The notes below the pieces were generated by a model. It worked only from the letters and a program-made list of their open reading frames with translations. It made no database searches and was not told where the DNA came from. From Pontibaca salina (GTDB taxonomy: Bacteria > Pseudomonadota > Alphaproteobacteria > Rhodobacterales > Rhodobacteraceae), in contig NZ_JAEIJD010000011.1 in NCBI RefSeq assembly GCF_016307205.1, forward strand, positions 27,766-91,765: 64,000 nt of DNA, in the 5' to 3' direction. The position numbers and the translations under genes are program-made. Positions 1 through 8,396 of the stretch are shown here, piece by piece (position 1 is the first letter of the stretch; every line of letters begins with the position of its first letter).

Positions 1-1
1 G

Positions 2-679
2 ATCGATGCGACCCATTGCCTGCCGATCCCCGAAGGCGTGTCCGAGCTTGACGCGGCCGGGCTGTGCGAGACCTATTTCACCGTCTGGAGCAATCTGTTC
101 TTCGAGCAGAACATCACGCCGGGGCAATTGCTGCTGGTCCATGGCGGTGCTGGCGGGATCGGCTCGACCGCGATCCAGCTGGGCCGCGCGCTTGGCCTGC
201 GGGTCTTCACCACCTGCGCCGATGCCGGCGATTGCGCCTATGCCGAAGGTCTGGGCGCCGAGCGGGCGATCAACTTCAACGAAGAGGATTTCGTCGACCT
301 GGTGCGCGAAGCCGGCGGCGCCAACTTGATCCTTGATATCATTGGCGGCGATTACGTGGCGCGCAACATCAAGGCGGCCAGCCCCGATGCACGGATCGTG
401 CAACTGGCGTTCAATGCCGGGTCCAAGGTCGAGATCAACCTGATGCCGATCATGCTGAAACGGCTGGTCTATACCGGCGCGACCTTGCGCTCGCGCCCCG
501 AGGTGTTCAAATCCGCCGTCGCCGCCGATCTGCGCGCCAAGGTCTGGCCGCTGTTTGCGGCCGGCAAACTGGCGGCGCAGACCCATGCCACCTTCCCGTT
601 CGACCGTGCAACCGCGGCCCATGAGACGATGGAAACGGCCACCCACCGGGGCAAGATCCTGCTGACCCCGGCGGGCTGA
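2..679 (+). CDS. NADPH:quinone oxidoreductase-like protein, 5' end outside window
   Basis: This is the C-terminal part of a zinc-independent medium-chain dehydrogenase of the quinone oxidoreductase (PIG3/QorA) family; the open frame runs in from the window edge. The nucleotide-binding segment VHGGAGGIGSTAIQLGRALG is clear, and the protein ends in the family-typical HRGKILL tail. Members use NADPH to reduce quinones or enone-type aldehydes in the cytoplasm. An internal GTG at 38 is in frame but lies inside the conserved fold, so it is not the start. It converges with the next gene (26 nt between stops). Its substrate and any link to the oxalate locus are unknown. Confidence 0.85.
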   Translation: MDATHCLPIPEGVSELDAAGLCETYFTVWSNLFFEQNITPGQLLLVHGGAGGIGSTAIQLGRALGLRVFTTCADAGDCAYAEGLGAERAINFNEEDFVDLVREAGGANLILDIIGGDYVARNIKAASPDARIVQLAFNAGSKVEINLMPIMLKRLVYTGATLRSRPEVFKSAVAADLRAKVWPLFAAGKLAAQTHATFPFDRATAAHETMETATHRGKILLTPAG

Positions 680-704
680 CCCCGCAGCCAGGGGCCGGGG
701 CCGG

Positions 705-2477
705 TCAGGTGTCCGGCTCGGCCCAGCGGCCCACGGTAAAGCGCCGCTCTGCGTCCACGTCCACGGCAATGGCGGCGGCGGGATCGTCGCTGATCGCCGG
801 GGCGGTGCTGTTGCGGTCGGCCAGACGCTTGCATTCGCCGCTCAGCCCGAGCTGCGCAAAGACCCCGCCCTGATCGAAGACACAGGTGTTGTCCCGGGTC
901 TGGGCCAGCACTTGAGCGGTATCGGGATCGGCAAAGGTGACATTTGCCACCTGCAGCATACAGGTCTTGACGAAATCCTCCTCCGATCCGGTTTCCGGCC
1001 GCAGCACATCTTCGGGGCGCTGTGCGTCGATATTGATGCACCGGTAGCGGTCCATGGAGCGCAGGCAGTCGGGATCGAGAATGGTCAGGCTGTCATTCCA
1101 GCCAAAGGCGGCGGTTTTCGGCCCCGCGCCCAGCGGCACATCATTGTCCAGAAACTCGAAATGTACTTTCTGGTTGGTCTTTTTCACCCAGTTGAAGAAC
1201 AGTTGTGGCATGCCGACATTCGCCTCGATGTTAAAATGCAGCATGTCGTCCAGCGCCTTGAACCGGCCGGTCTTGAGCCCGCGCTCCCAGGCCCGTTCGA
1301 CCGTTGCTTCGGGCGGGGTGATCATAAAGAACAGATAGGCGGTATCGGCAAACCGGCTGAGCAATGTGCCGCCGGGTTTCTGATAGGGCGCCGGCATGAA
1401 GCTGTCGAAGCGGAACCGGTCGACCAGCACATGGGGCATTTCCGATTTCGCGGCTTTCTGCTCCATATAGCGGTCGATCTTCTTGTCGATGATTTCCAGT
1501 TCCTGCGCGGTCAGCGCGGCGGCATATTTGTAATCCGCGCCCAGGCTGTCGTAATCGAGCAGGAACTTGCGGCAGTAATCCGGGCTGATCTTGGCGAAAT
1601 CCTCCCAGGCGACGCCCAGGCGGGTGGCCAGTTCGCGCTGCAAGGGGCGCAGGGTGCTCTTGCCCGCGCCGGGGCCGCCCTTGACGCTCATGAACAGCGG
1701 CGCCGATTGGAACGGCAGCACGCGATAGCCCTCGCGGCGCGCGGCCTCGGCGATCATCGGCTGGATCAACTGGCCGATGCGATGCCCGCCATAGGTGTTG
1801 CAGACCCAATTCGCCGCCCATTTCAGCACCAGGGCGCGATCCGCGAACAGCCGCCCGCGCTGCCCGACAATGCCGCCGACAATCGCCAGCAACCCGCGCA
1901 GACAGCCGGTCTCGAAGGCGTCGCTGCCGCGGTTGACCTCGTCCTGCCATTGCAACAGCGCCTTGACCTCGGGGGCTTCGGGCAGTTTGTCCTTGGCGTC
2001 CGGTTTCGGCTTGCGCAGGCCGAGCCGCTCCAGCAGCCCGGCGGTGCCAGTGCCCGCTCCGCTGTCGCGGCTGTAGATATCCTGATCGAGCCGCACCGCC
2101 AGGCGGTTTTCGATCCGCTTGCGCAATCGGTCGAATTCCTGTTCCAGCATCGGCATCTGCGGCTGCACATAGCCATCCAGAATGGTTTTCGCGATGCCGC
2201 GCAGATGTTCGCCCAGTTCCGGATATTCCGGCCCGTCGGGAACATTGATATCGGCCATCAGGCGGATGAACAGCTCGTGCCGCACCAGCCGCGCCGCGGT
2301 AAAGGCGTTCATTTCGGCGGGTTTGCGGCCGCAGAAATCCGCGGCCTCCTTCGCCTCGGCATAGGAGACGGTCGAATTTTCCGGCCGATACAGCGTCACC
2401 AGCGGCAATAGCCGCGCCGGGATGTCAGAGCTGAAGCCGGGGTTCCAGGCATTGAATTCTTCGGTTTTGCCAGACAT
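705..2477 (-). CDS. P-loop (zeta-toxin-like) kinase-type protein of unknown function
   Basis: This 590-aa protein has a Walker A motif GGPGAGKST at about residues 267-275, preceded by a charged, mostly helical N-terminal region. Downstream, around residues 350-400, are HVLVDRFRFDSFMP and a hydrophobic strand YLFFMITPP followed by R-rich segments, the pattern of zeta-toxin or AAA kinase-like P-loop folds. The start is ATG at 2477, with GAGAGGGGA just upstream; the frame stays open another 78 nt but lacks a ribosome site there. It follows tctA on the same strand after a strong hairpin. I do not recognise a named family. A nucleotide-dependent kinase is plausible, but no substrate can be inferred. 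Confidence 0.6.
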   Translation of the reverse strand: MSGKTEEFNAWNPGFSSDIPARLLPLVTLYRPENSTVSYAEAKEAADFCGRKPAEMNAFTAARLVRHELFIRLMADINVPDGPEYPELGEHLRGIAKTILDGYVQPQMPMLEQEFDRLRKRIENRLAVRLDQDIYSRDSGAGTGTAGLLERLGLRKPKPDAKDKLPEAPEVKALLQWQDEVNRGSDAFETGCLRGLLAIVGGIVGQRGRLFADRALVLKWAANWVCNTYGGHRIGQLIQPMIAEAARREGYRVLPFQSAPLFMSVKGGPGAGKSTLRPLQRELATRLGVAWEDFAKISPDYCRKFLLDYDSLGADYKYAAALTAQELEIIDKKIDRYMEQKAAKSEMPHVLVDRFRFDSFMPAPYQKPGGTLLSRFADTAYLFFMITPPEATVERAWERGLKTGRFKALDDMLHFNIEANVGMPQLFFNWVKKTNQKVHFEFLDNDVPLGAGPKTAAFGWNDSLTILDPDCLRSMDRYRCINIDAQRPEDVLRPETGSEEDFVKTCMLQVANVTFADPDTAQVLAQTRDNTCVFDQGGVFAQLGLSGECKRLADRNSTAPAISDDPAAAIAVDVDAERRFTVGRWAEPDT

Positions 2478-2523
2478 TGGCGTTCCCCTCTCGGCATGGG
2501 CCTGACGGTGGTTTTTCGATAGA

Positions 2524-2553
2524 GACCCCCGCGCCGCAACCGGCGCGGGGGTC
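2524..2553 (-). terminator. GC-rich hairpin after tctA
   Basis: A perfect 13-bp inverted repeat (GACCCCCGCGCCG / CGGCGCGGGGGTC) with a 4-nt loop lies 18 nt past the tctA stop. No T-run follows on the minus strand, so it may act as a terminator, an mRNA 3'-end stabiliser or an attenuator before the P-loop gene. Confidence 0.6.
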
Positions 2554-2571
2554 ATCTGTGCGGAACCGGCG

Positions 2572-4092
2572 TCAGACCTCTCTTTTCGTCTTGCCGCTGA
2601 ACTTGTCGCGAATGAACTTGAGCAGCGGCAGCAGGATCAGGATGATCGCGATGATGGTGATCGGGCCGGCGATCGGCCGGGTGAAGAAGATCGTCGCATC
2701 CCCCGAAGACAGAAGCAAGGACTGGCGCAGGGTCGGCTCGGCGATCGGGCCCAGAACAATGGCCAGAACCGCCGGTGCCAGCGGATAGTCCAGCTTGCGC
2801 AGGAAGAACGCACCAAACCCGAAGGCCAGCATCAGCCAGACATCATGCATGTCCTGTGTGGCGGCATAGCCACCCACCACCGACAGCACGAAGATCAGCG
2901 GTGCCAGCACCGTGAAGGGCATGCGCAACATCCAGATGAACAGCGGGATGAAGGCCAGGTTGACCAGCACTGCGAAGAAGTTCGAGACATAGAACGACCC
3001 GATCAGGCCCCAGACGAAGTCCGGTTGTTCAATGAACAGGCGCGGCCCCGGGGTCAGCCCCCAGATCACCATGCCCCCGAGCAGGATCGCCGTAGTCGGC
3101 GAGCCGGGAATGCCCAGGGTCAGCATCGGCAGCATCGCACCCGTAGAGGCCGAGTTATTGGCCGCCTCGGGGGCCGCGACACCGCCGGGATGGCCCTTGC
3201 CGAATTCCCCGGGCTTGCGGGCCACCATCTTGGCCACACCATAGGACATCAGCGAGCCGGGCGTCGCCCCGGCAGCCGGCAGGATCCCGACAAAGAAGCC
3301 CAGGAAGGAGCCAATCGCGGTGCCTTTCCAGCCCCGTTTCATGCCCTCCTTGGAGTCATTGACGATGCCTTTGACCGACATCTTGGCCTCGGTGGTGGTG
3401 ATCTCGCCCCGGGTGCTCTCGATGGTCCAGATCATTTCGCCGATCCCATAGACCCCGATCGCCAGCACCAGAAAGTTGATGCCGTGCAGGAATCCCGGAA
3501 TGTCAAAGAAGACCAGCCGCGGCGCGCCCGAGATCTCGTCAAACCCGACCGCCGCGAAGACCAGGCCGAGACAGATCGACAGGATGGTTTTGGGGATGTC
3601 ATCGCCGCCCAGCCCGACGAAGGTGGCGAAGGCCAGCAGCATCAGCGCAAAGATTTCCGGCGGCCCGAAGGCCAGCGCCACCTTGGCCAGCATCGGCGCG
3701 AAAATGGTGAACAGCACATTCGAGACGGTGCCGCCGATGAACGAGGCCAGCGCTGCGGTGACCAGCGCCAGACTGGCCCGCCCCTTCATCGCCAGCGGCC
3801 GTCCGTCAAAGGTGGTGGCGACCGCCGTCGAGGCGCCCGGAATGCCCAGCGTGATCGAACTGATCGCACCGCCATACATGGCGCCGTAATAGATCGCCGC
3901 CAGAAAGATGATCGCCGACCCCGGCGGCACCAGAAAGGTGATCGGCAGCAGGATCGCCACCCCGTTCACCGATCCCAGCCCCGGCATGGCGCCGATGAAC
4001 AGGCCCAGCGTCACCCCGATCACGATCAACAGGATGTTGATCGGCATCAGCGACACCAAGACCCCGTCGGTCAGTAGCCCAAGAATTTCCAT
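2572..4092 (-). CDS. tctA: Tripartite tricarboxylate transporter large permease TctA
   Basis: This 506-aa polytopic inner-membrane protein is the large channel subunit of a TTT-family (TctABC) carboxylate importer. Family hallmarks are visible in the first 100 residues: GAMPGLGSVNGVAILLPITF, YYGAMYGGAISSI and TLGIPGAST; a second internal repeat contains LTLGIPGSPTTAILLGG. Length is typical (about 500 aa). The start has GGGAGGAAAAC upstream. It is the last gene of tctC-tctB-tctA, 43 nt after tctB. TTT systems import di- and tricarboxylates with a periplasmic binding protein. Oxalate or a related small acid is an inference from the neighbouring frc/oxc genes, not visible in the protein. Confidence 0.93.
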   Translation of the reverse strand: MEILGLLTDGVLVSLMPINILLIVIGVTLGLFIGAMPGLGSVNGVAILLPITFLVPPGSAIIFLAAIYYGAMYGGAISSITLGIPGASTAVATTFDGRPLAMKGRASLALVTAALASFIGGTVSNVLFTIFAPMLAKVALAFGPPEIFALMLLAFATFVGLGGDDIPKTILSICLGLVFAAVGFDEISGAPRLVFFDIPGFLHGINFLVLAIGVYGIGEMIWTIESTRGEITTTEAKMSVKGIVNDSKEGMKRGWKGTAIGSFLGFFVGILPAAGATPGSLMSYGVAKMVARKPGEFGKGHPGGVAAPEAANNSASTGAMLPMLTLGIPGSPTTAILLGGMVIWGLTPGPRLFIEQPDFVWGLIGSFYVSNFFAVLVNLAFIPLFIWMLRMPFTVLAPLIFVLSVVGGYAATQDMHDVWLMLAFGFGAFFLRKLDYPLAPAVLAIVLGPIAEPTLRQSLLLSSGDATIFFTRPIAGPITIIAIILILLPLLKFIRDKFSGKTKREV

Positions 4093-4135
4093 CGTGTGTT
4101 TTCCTCCCTGTCCGTGCGTCGTTGTTCGGGCCGGT

Positions 4136-4639
4136 TCAGTAGATGATGGTGTTCAGATAATTGTAGAACGGTTCGGTGAACTGCATGCCCTTGGGCAGGG
4201 TGATCCGCATCACCGCCTCGAAGAACAGGAAGAACGTGACTGGAAGCGAAATCGACAGGATTCCCGTCAGGGTCCAGCTGTGCCGCCCCAGAAAGCGCAG
4301 GTAATAGACCAGAAAGACCAGCATGGCGCCATACATCGAGATGATGTTGACCAGCGCGATAAAGCCCAAAAGCCCGCCGCCCACCAGGACCAGGGTCCGC
4401 CTGCCATAGCCATCCAGCAGCACCTCTTTCGAGCGCGATGGCGGCGAGGTCCGCCGGAACCAGTTGATCGCGATCATCACGGTGCAAATCAGCATGATCC
4501 CGGACAGCCAAAACGGCCAGGCCCCGCCGCCGGGGCCTTCGCCGGTGATATAGCCAACATTCAGTTCCGTACTTTTCCACATCAGGTAGATGGACAGGAG
4601 GGCCATAACCCCCGCGGTTATGATTTCTGCAAGGCGCAT
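4136..4639 (-). CDS. tctB: Tripartite tricarboxylate transporter small permease TctB
   Basis: This 167-aa protein has four hydrophobic segments (about residues 8-24, 38-58, 82-108 and 120-150) and the poorly conserved character normal for TctB, the small membrane subunit of TTT carboxylate importers. The N-terminus MRLAEIITAGVMALLSIYLMW with a following polar loop fits the family. GGGAGGGCC precedes the ATG. It sits between tctC (42 nt upstream) and tctA (43 nt downstream), the canonical order, so the three are probably one transcript. Identification rests mainly on context plus topology. Confidence 0.88.
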   Translation of the reverse strand: MRLAEIITAGVMALLSIYLMWKSTELNVGYITGEGPGGGAWPFWLSGIMLICTVMIAINWFRRTSPPSRSKEVLLDGYGRRTLVLVGGGLLGFIALVNIISMYGAMLVFLVYYLRFLGRHSWTLTGILSISLPVTFFLFFEAVMRITLPKGMQFTEPFYNYLNTIIY

Positions 4640-4681
4640 ATGGCCCTCCCTGAATTTATGTTGTTTCCCGGATCCGTCGGA

Positions 4682-5644
4682 TCACTCGCCCATCGCGGCG
4701 AGCAGTTCCTTGTGGCGTTCGACCTGGGTGGCCCAGTAGTCTTTCTGCTCTTCCGGGCTCAACCACAGCGGCGAGATACTTTCCGTATCCATATAATTCT
4801 GCCACTCCTCGGTCTCGTAGATGGTCTCGAACAGATCCTGATAATAGGCGGCGGCCTCGTCCGACTGGCCCGGCGCACCGACCACGGCGCGCTGGTTGTA
4901 ATAGCTGAAATCCGCGCCCTTTTCCTTGAGCGTGGGCACGTCCGGGAACGCCTCCATGCGCTCGTCCGAGAAGGACAGCAGTGGCACCACATCGCCATTG
5001 GCGTAAAAGCCTTTGGTTTCGGAGGGGTTGTTCACCGTGGCCATGACCTGCTTGCCGGCCAGATCCTTGGCGACATCGCCCCCGCCCTTATAGGGGATAT
5101 ATTTGATATCAAGATCAAAGGCCTGTTCCAGATAGGTGATCACCAGGCTGTCTTCTTGCCCCTTGCCGGTGCCGCCCATGACATAGCCGCCCTTCTTCAC
5201 CTCTTCGAGCCATTCCTCGAAAGTGGTGATGCCGCTGTCCTTGTGGACCCAGAGGATGAACGGATCGACGCCCATCATCGCCACCGGCGAGAAAGTCATG
5301 ACGTCGATACCGAGATTCTCCTGCCGCAGCGGCGTGGTGAAGAAGGAGTTCAGCGTCACCAGGATGGTGTGGTCGGGATCGCGGCTGGTGTTCAGGGCAA
5401 TCAACGCCTCGGCGCCAGAGCCGCCGCCCTTGTTATTGGGCACCAGCGGGCGGTTCATCAGGTCCTTCTTCTCGGCCACCGATTGCAGGAAGCGCGCAAT
5501 CTGGTCAGCGCCGCCACCGGCACCGGCCATGATCACGAAATCAACCGGCTTGGTCGGTTCCCACGCGGCGGCAGGCCCCGCCAGCGCCCCAGCCAATGCG
5601 GTGGCACCCGCCAGTTTGACGAAAAGACGTTTGGTGATTTTCAT
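4682..5644 (-). CDS. tctC: TctC-type periplasmic carboxylate-binding receptor
   Basis: This 320-aa solute-binding protein belongs to the Bug/TctC family. It has a Sec signal peptide (residues about 1-27, ending GPAAAWEP) and the family start of the mature domain, VDFVIMAGAGGGADQIAR, where backbone amides bind the ligand carboxylate; GTGKGQEDSLV and YIPYKGGGDVAKDLAGKQV are also typical. ATG at 5644 is supported by GGGAGG nine bases upstream. First gene of the tct operon, with its own 198-nt upstream region holding two palindromic elements. Bug receptors bind varied carboxylates. The ligand here could be oxalate, oxamate or another acid. Confidence 0.93.
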   Translation of the reverse strand: MKITKRLFVKLAGATALAGALAGPAAAWEPTKPVDFVIMAGAGGGADQIARFLQSVAEKKDLMNRPLVPNNKGGGSGAEALIALNTSRDPDHTILVTLNSFFTTPLRQENLGIDVMTFSPVAMMGVDPFILWVHKDSGITTFEEWLEEVKKGGYVMGGTGKGQEDSLVITYLEQAFDLDIKYIPYKGGGDVAKDLAGKQVMATVNNPSETKGFYANGDVVPLLSFSDERMEAFPDVPTLKEKGADFSYYNQRAVVGAPGQSDEAAAYYQDLFETIYETEEWQNYMDTESISPLWLSPEEQKDYWATQVERHKELLAAMGE

Positions 5645-5669
5645 GCTATCCTCCCTGGATATTTGCATC

Positions 5670-5690
5670 TTGCGCAAAGGTGTTGCGCGC
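5670..5690. promoter_or_regulatory. TTGCGCAA palindrome plus imperfect second copy upstream of tctC
   Basis: TTGCGCAA (5670-5677) is followed 13 bp later by TTGCGCGC (5683-5690), 26-46 nt before the tctC start. The same TTGCGCAA element occurs twice in front of the HpxW-like gene at 24.2 kb. Candidate operator for a shared regulator; inference only. Confidence 0.4.
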
Positions 5691-5778
5691 ACGCGCTCGC
5701 CGTTGGCTCGGCCAGTCTTTTTTATGTCGTCTCTCGGGGCGCCGATCAATCGGGCACCGCCATCGTATCTTTTCACGT

Positions 5779-5798
5779 CTTGTTGTTGAAACAACAAG
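5779..5798. promoter_or_regulatory. Perfect 9-bp inverted repeat in the usp-tctC intergenic region
   Basis: CTTGTTGTT-GA-AACAACAAG is a perfect dyad of 9-bp arms with a 2-bp centre, 135 nt upstream of tctC and 45 nt past the usp stop. On the plus strand it is followed by TCTTTTT, but no plus-strand gene reads into it. An operator is therefore more likely than a terminator. Confidence 0.45.
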
Positions 5799-5842
5799 TC
5801 TTTTTGCGCCCTATTTTGGGTTTTTTCATAAAATCTGCAGCT

Positions 5843-6697
5843 TCAATGCACGAAAATCACGGGCATTTTCCCATGATCGATAATGTGTTGGGTATTGCCG
5901 CCGAAAACCAGCTCCTTTTCCTGGCTCTCGCCATAGGCGCCCATAATCAGCAGGTCGGCCCCCACCTCCTTGCTGGCCGACAGCAGAATTCGGCCAACAT
6001 TGCCCTGGCCCTTGAAGCGGTGGATCGTGGCCGGGATGCCATGGGCGGCGAGATAGTCCACCAGATCATCGGCGGTCGCCGCCTCGGGCTCGCCGCCGGA
6101 AGACAGGATTGTCACCTGTTCCGCGGTGCGCAGGATCGGCAAGGTCATGGCAACGGCCTTGGTGGCCTCCAGCGAACCGTCCCAGCCAATCGTCACATTT
6201 CGGCCCAGATTTTCCGGCGGCGCCACGTCATTTGGCACCATCAGGACCGGCCGAATGGTCCGGTACATCGCGGATTTCATCACATTCCAGCCAAGATTGC
6301 GGTCCACATCCGGCTGTGGCACCGCGATCAGATCGGCGAGCCGGCCATGGCGGCGCACCACATCGGCCATCCGGCCGGTGGCCTCGGTCCAGGACACTGT
6401 CACGCCCTTGCCGGAGCCCGCCGTCCCGTTCAGTGAAAGCCCCAGTTTTTCAGCCAGGGCTTTCAGTTCTTTTTTCATTTCCTCTTCTTCGACATTGGCC
6501 AGTTCTTCGGCCTGCTGCATGATCTGTTTGTGAAACATCCTGGGGATAGGCACGCCAAAGGGCAGCATATCCTCCGGCCTCGCTCGACAATGGGTGATTG
6601 CGAGATGGCTGTCGGTTCGGTGAGCCAACGCCGCGGCGTGGGCGATGACATTGTCACCTTTCCCATCGCCCCGGACCGGTACCAGGATTTTGATCAT
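5843..6697 (-). CDS. Tandem-domain universal stress protein (UspA family)
   Basis: This 284-aa protein is about twice the single Usp domain length. The N-terminal domain begins MIKILVPVRGDGKGDNVIAHA. The C-terminal domain begins NVTIGWDGSLEATKAV and carries the ATP-binding signature G-x2-G-x9-G near the end (GAYGESQEKELVFGGNT, then MPVIFVH). Only the second domain appears to keep the nucleotide motif. ATG at 6697 matches the family start; 15 codons of open frame upstream lack support. It follows fhs by 13 nt on the same strand, so it is probably the last gene of the gntR-oxc-frc-fhs transcript. Usp proteins are cytoplasmic stress and energy-state sensors; a specific role here is unknown. Confidence 0.88.
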   Translation of the reverse strand: MIKILVPVRGDGKGDNVIAHAAALAHRTDSHLAITHCRARPEDMLPFGVPIPRMFHKQIMQQAEELANVEEEEMKKELKALAEKLGLSLNGTAGSGKGVTVSWTEATGRMADVVRRHGRLADLIAVPQPDVDRNLGWNVMKSAMYRTIRPVLMVPNDVAPPENLGRNVTIGWDGSLEATKAVAMTLPILRTAEQVTILSSGGEPEAATADDLVDYLAAHGIPATIHRFKGQGNVGRILLSASKEVGADLLIMGAYGESQEKELVFGGNTQHIIDHGKMPVIFVH

Positions 6698-6710
6698 TAC
6701 AGTGTATCCT

Positions 6711-8387
6711 TTAGAAGAGACCCTCGATTTGGCCGTTGTCATTGAGGTGAATGGATTCGGATGCTGGCACCCGCGGCAGACCTGGCATGGTCATGATTTC
6801 GCCGCAAATTACCACAATAAATCCGGCACCCGCGCTCAGTCGTACTTCCCGAACTGGCAGGCTGTGCCCGGTTGGGGCGCCCCGCCGGCTTGGATCGGTG
6901 GTAAAGCTGTACTGGGTCTTGGCCATACAGATTGGCAGATTGCCATAGCCCTGATCTTCCCAATCCTTGAGCTGATTGCGGATCTTCTGATCGGCCAGCA
7001 CCTCGTCGGCGCGATAGATGCGCTTGGCGATGGTGTCGATCTTGTCCATCAAGCTCATCTCGTCGGGATAGATCGGCGAGAACGCTGCCATGCCGCTATC
7101 GGCGACTTCGGCGACGCGACGGGCCAGCTCTTCGGCGCCTTCGCCGCCCAGCTCCCAATGGCGCGACAGCACTGCTTCGGAGCCTTGGTTGTGGACATAG
7201 TCCTTGACCGCCTGCACTTCGGCCTCGGTATCGGTGACGAAATGGTTGATCGCCACGACCACCGGCACCCCAAAGGATTTCAGGTTCTCGATGTGACGGC
7301 CCAGATTGGCGCAGCCCTTGGTGACCGCCGCGACGTTCTCGTCGCCGAGATCGCCCTTGGCGACGCCGCCATTCATCTTCATCGCCCGCACCGTCGCCAC
7401 CAGAACCACGCAATCGGGCGCGATCCCGGCCTTGCGGCACTTGATGTTCATGAACTTCTCGGCACCCAGATCGGCCCCGAACCCGGCTTCGGTGACCACA
7501 TAATCGGCCAGTTTCAGCGCCGTCTTGGTGGCCACGACCGAGTTACAGCCATGGGCGATATTGGCGAACGGTCCGCCATGGACAAAGGCCGGGTTGTTTT
7601 CCAGCGACTGGACCAGGTTGGGCTGCATCGCATCTTTAAGCAGCACGGTCATGGCGCCATCGGCCTTGATGTCGCGGGCATAGACCGGGGTGCGGTCGCG
7701 GCGATAGGCCACGATCATGTCGCCCAGACGTTTCTGCAGGTCATCCAGATCATTGGCCAGACAGAGGATCGCCATGACTTCGGAGGCCACGGTGATGTCG
7801 AACCCGGATTCGCGCGGGAAGCCGTTGGACACCCCGCCCAGGCTGGTGGTGATCTGGCGCAGGGCGCGGTCGTTCATGTCGATGACCCGCCGCCACACCA
7901 CCCGGCGCATGTCGATCTTCTCTTCGTTGCCCCAGTAGATGTGGTTGTCGATCATCGCGCTCAGCAGGTTGTGGGCGCTGGTGATCGCATGGAAGTCACC
8001 GGTGAAATGCAGGTTCATATCGTCCATCGGAACGACCTGCGCATAGCCACCCCCGGCGGCCCCGCCCTTCATCCCGAAATTCGGCCCCAGCGAGGCCTCG
8101 CGGATGCAGACCATCGCCTTTTTGCCAATGCGGTTCAGCCCGTCGCCCAACCCCACCGTGGTGGTGGTCTTGCCTTCGCCCGCAGGCGTCGGGTTGATCG
8201 CGGTCACCAGGATCAGCTTGCCGTCCTTGTTGCTTTGCGATCTGGCGATGAAATCCGCGGAGACCTTGGCCTTATCATGTCCATAGGGAACCAGATCGGC
8301 GTCCGATATGTCAAGCTTGGCGCCAACCTCCTGAATCGGGAGCTTGGTCGCTTCGCGGGCGATTTCGATGTCGGTCTTATAAGCCAT
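6711..8387 (-). CDS. fhs: Formate-tetrahydrofolate ligase
   Basis: This 558-aa protein has the family's normal length. It catalyses formate + THF + ATP to 10-formyl-THF + ADP + Pi in the cytoplasm. The P-loop region [20 protein letters not shown] lies near residues 63-82, and other conserved stretches such as [28 protein letters not shown] and the downstream [13 protein letters not shown] are intact. It lies 9 nt after the formyl-THF-domain protein and 13 nt before usp. In this operon it would capture the formate released from oxalate by Frc/Oxc into the folate one-carbon pool, either for biosynthesis or the serine cycle. Confidence 0.97.
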   Translation of the reverse strand: MAYKTDIEIAREATKLPIQEVGAKLDISDADLVPYGHDKAKVSADFIARSQSNKDGKLILVTAINPTPAGEGKTTTTVGLGDGLNRIGKKAMVCIREASLGPNFGMKGGAAGGGYAQVVPMDDMNLHFTGDFHAITSAHNLLSAMIDNHIYWGNEEKIDMRRVVWRRVIDMNDRALRQITTSLGGVSNGFPRESGFDITVASEVMAILCLANDLDDLQKRLGDMIVAYRRDRTPVYARDIKADGAMTVLLKDAMQPNLVQSLENNPAFVHGGPFANIAHGCNSVVATKTALKLADYVVTEAGFGADLGAEKFMNIKCRKAGIAPDCVVLVATVRAMKMNGGVAKGDLGDENVAAVTKGCANLGRHIENLKSFGVPVVVAINHFVTDTEAEVQAVKDYVHNQGSEAVLSRHWELGGEGAEELARRVAEVADSGMAAFSPIYPDEMSLMDKIDTIAKRIYRADEVLADQKIRNQLKDWEDQGYGNLPICMAKTQYSFTTDPSRRGAPTGHSLPVREVRLSAGAGFIVVICGEIMTMPGLPRVPASESIHLNDNGQIEGLF

Positions 8388-8396
8388 GTTTTACCT

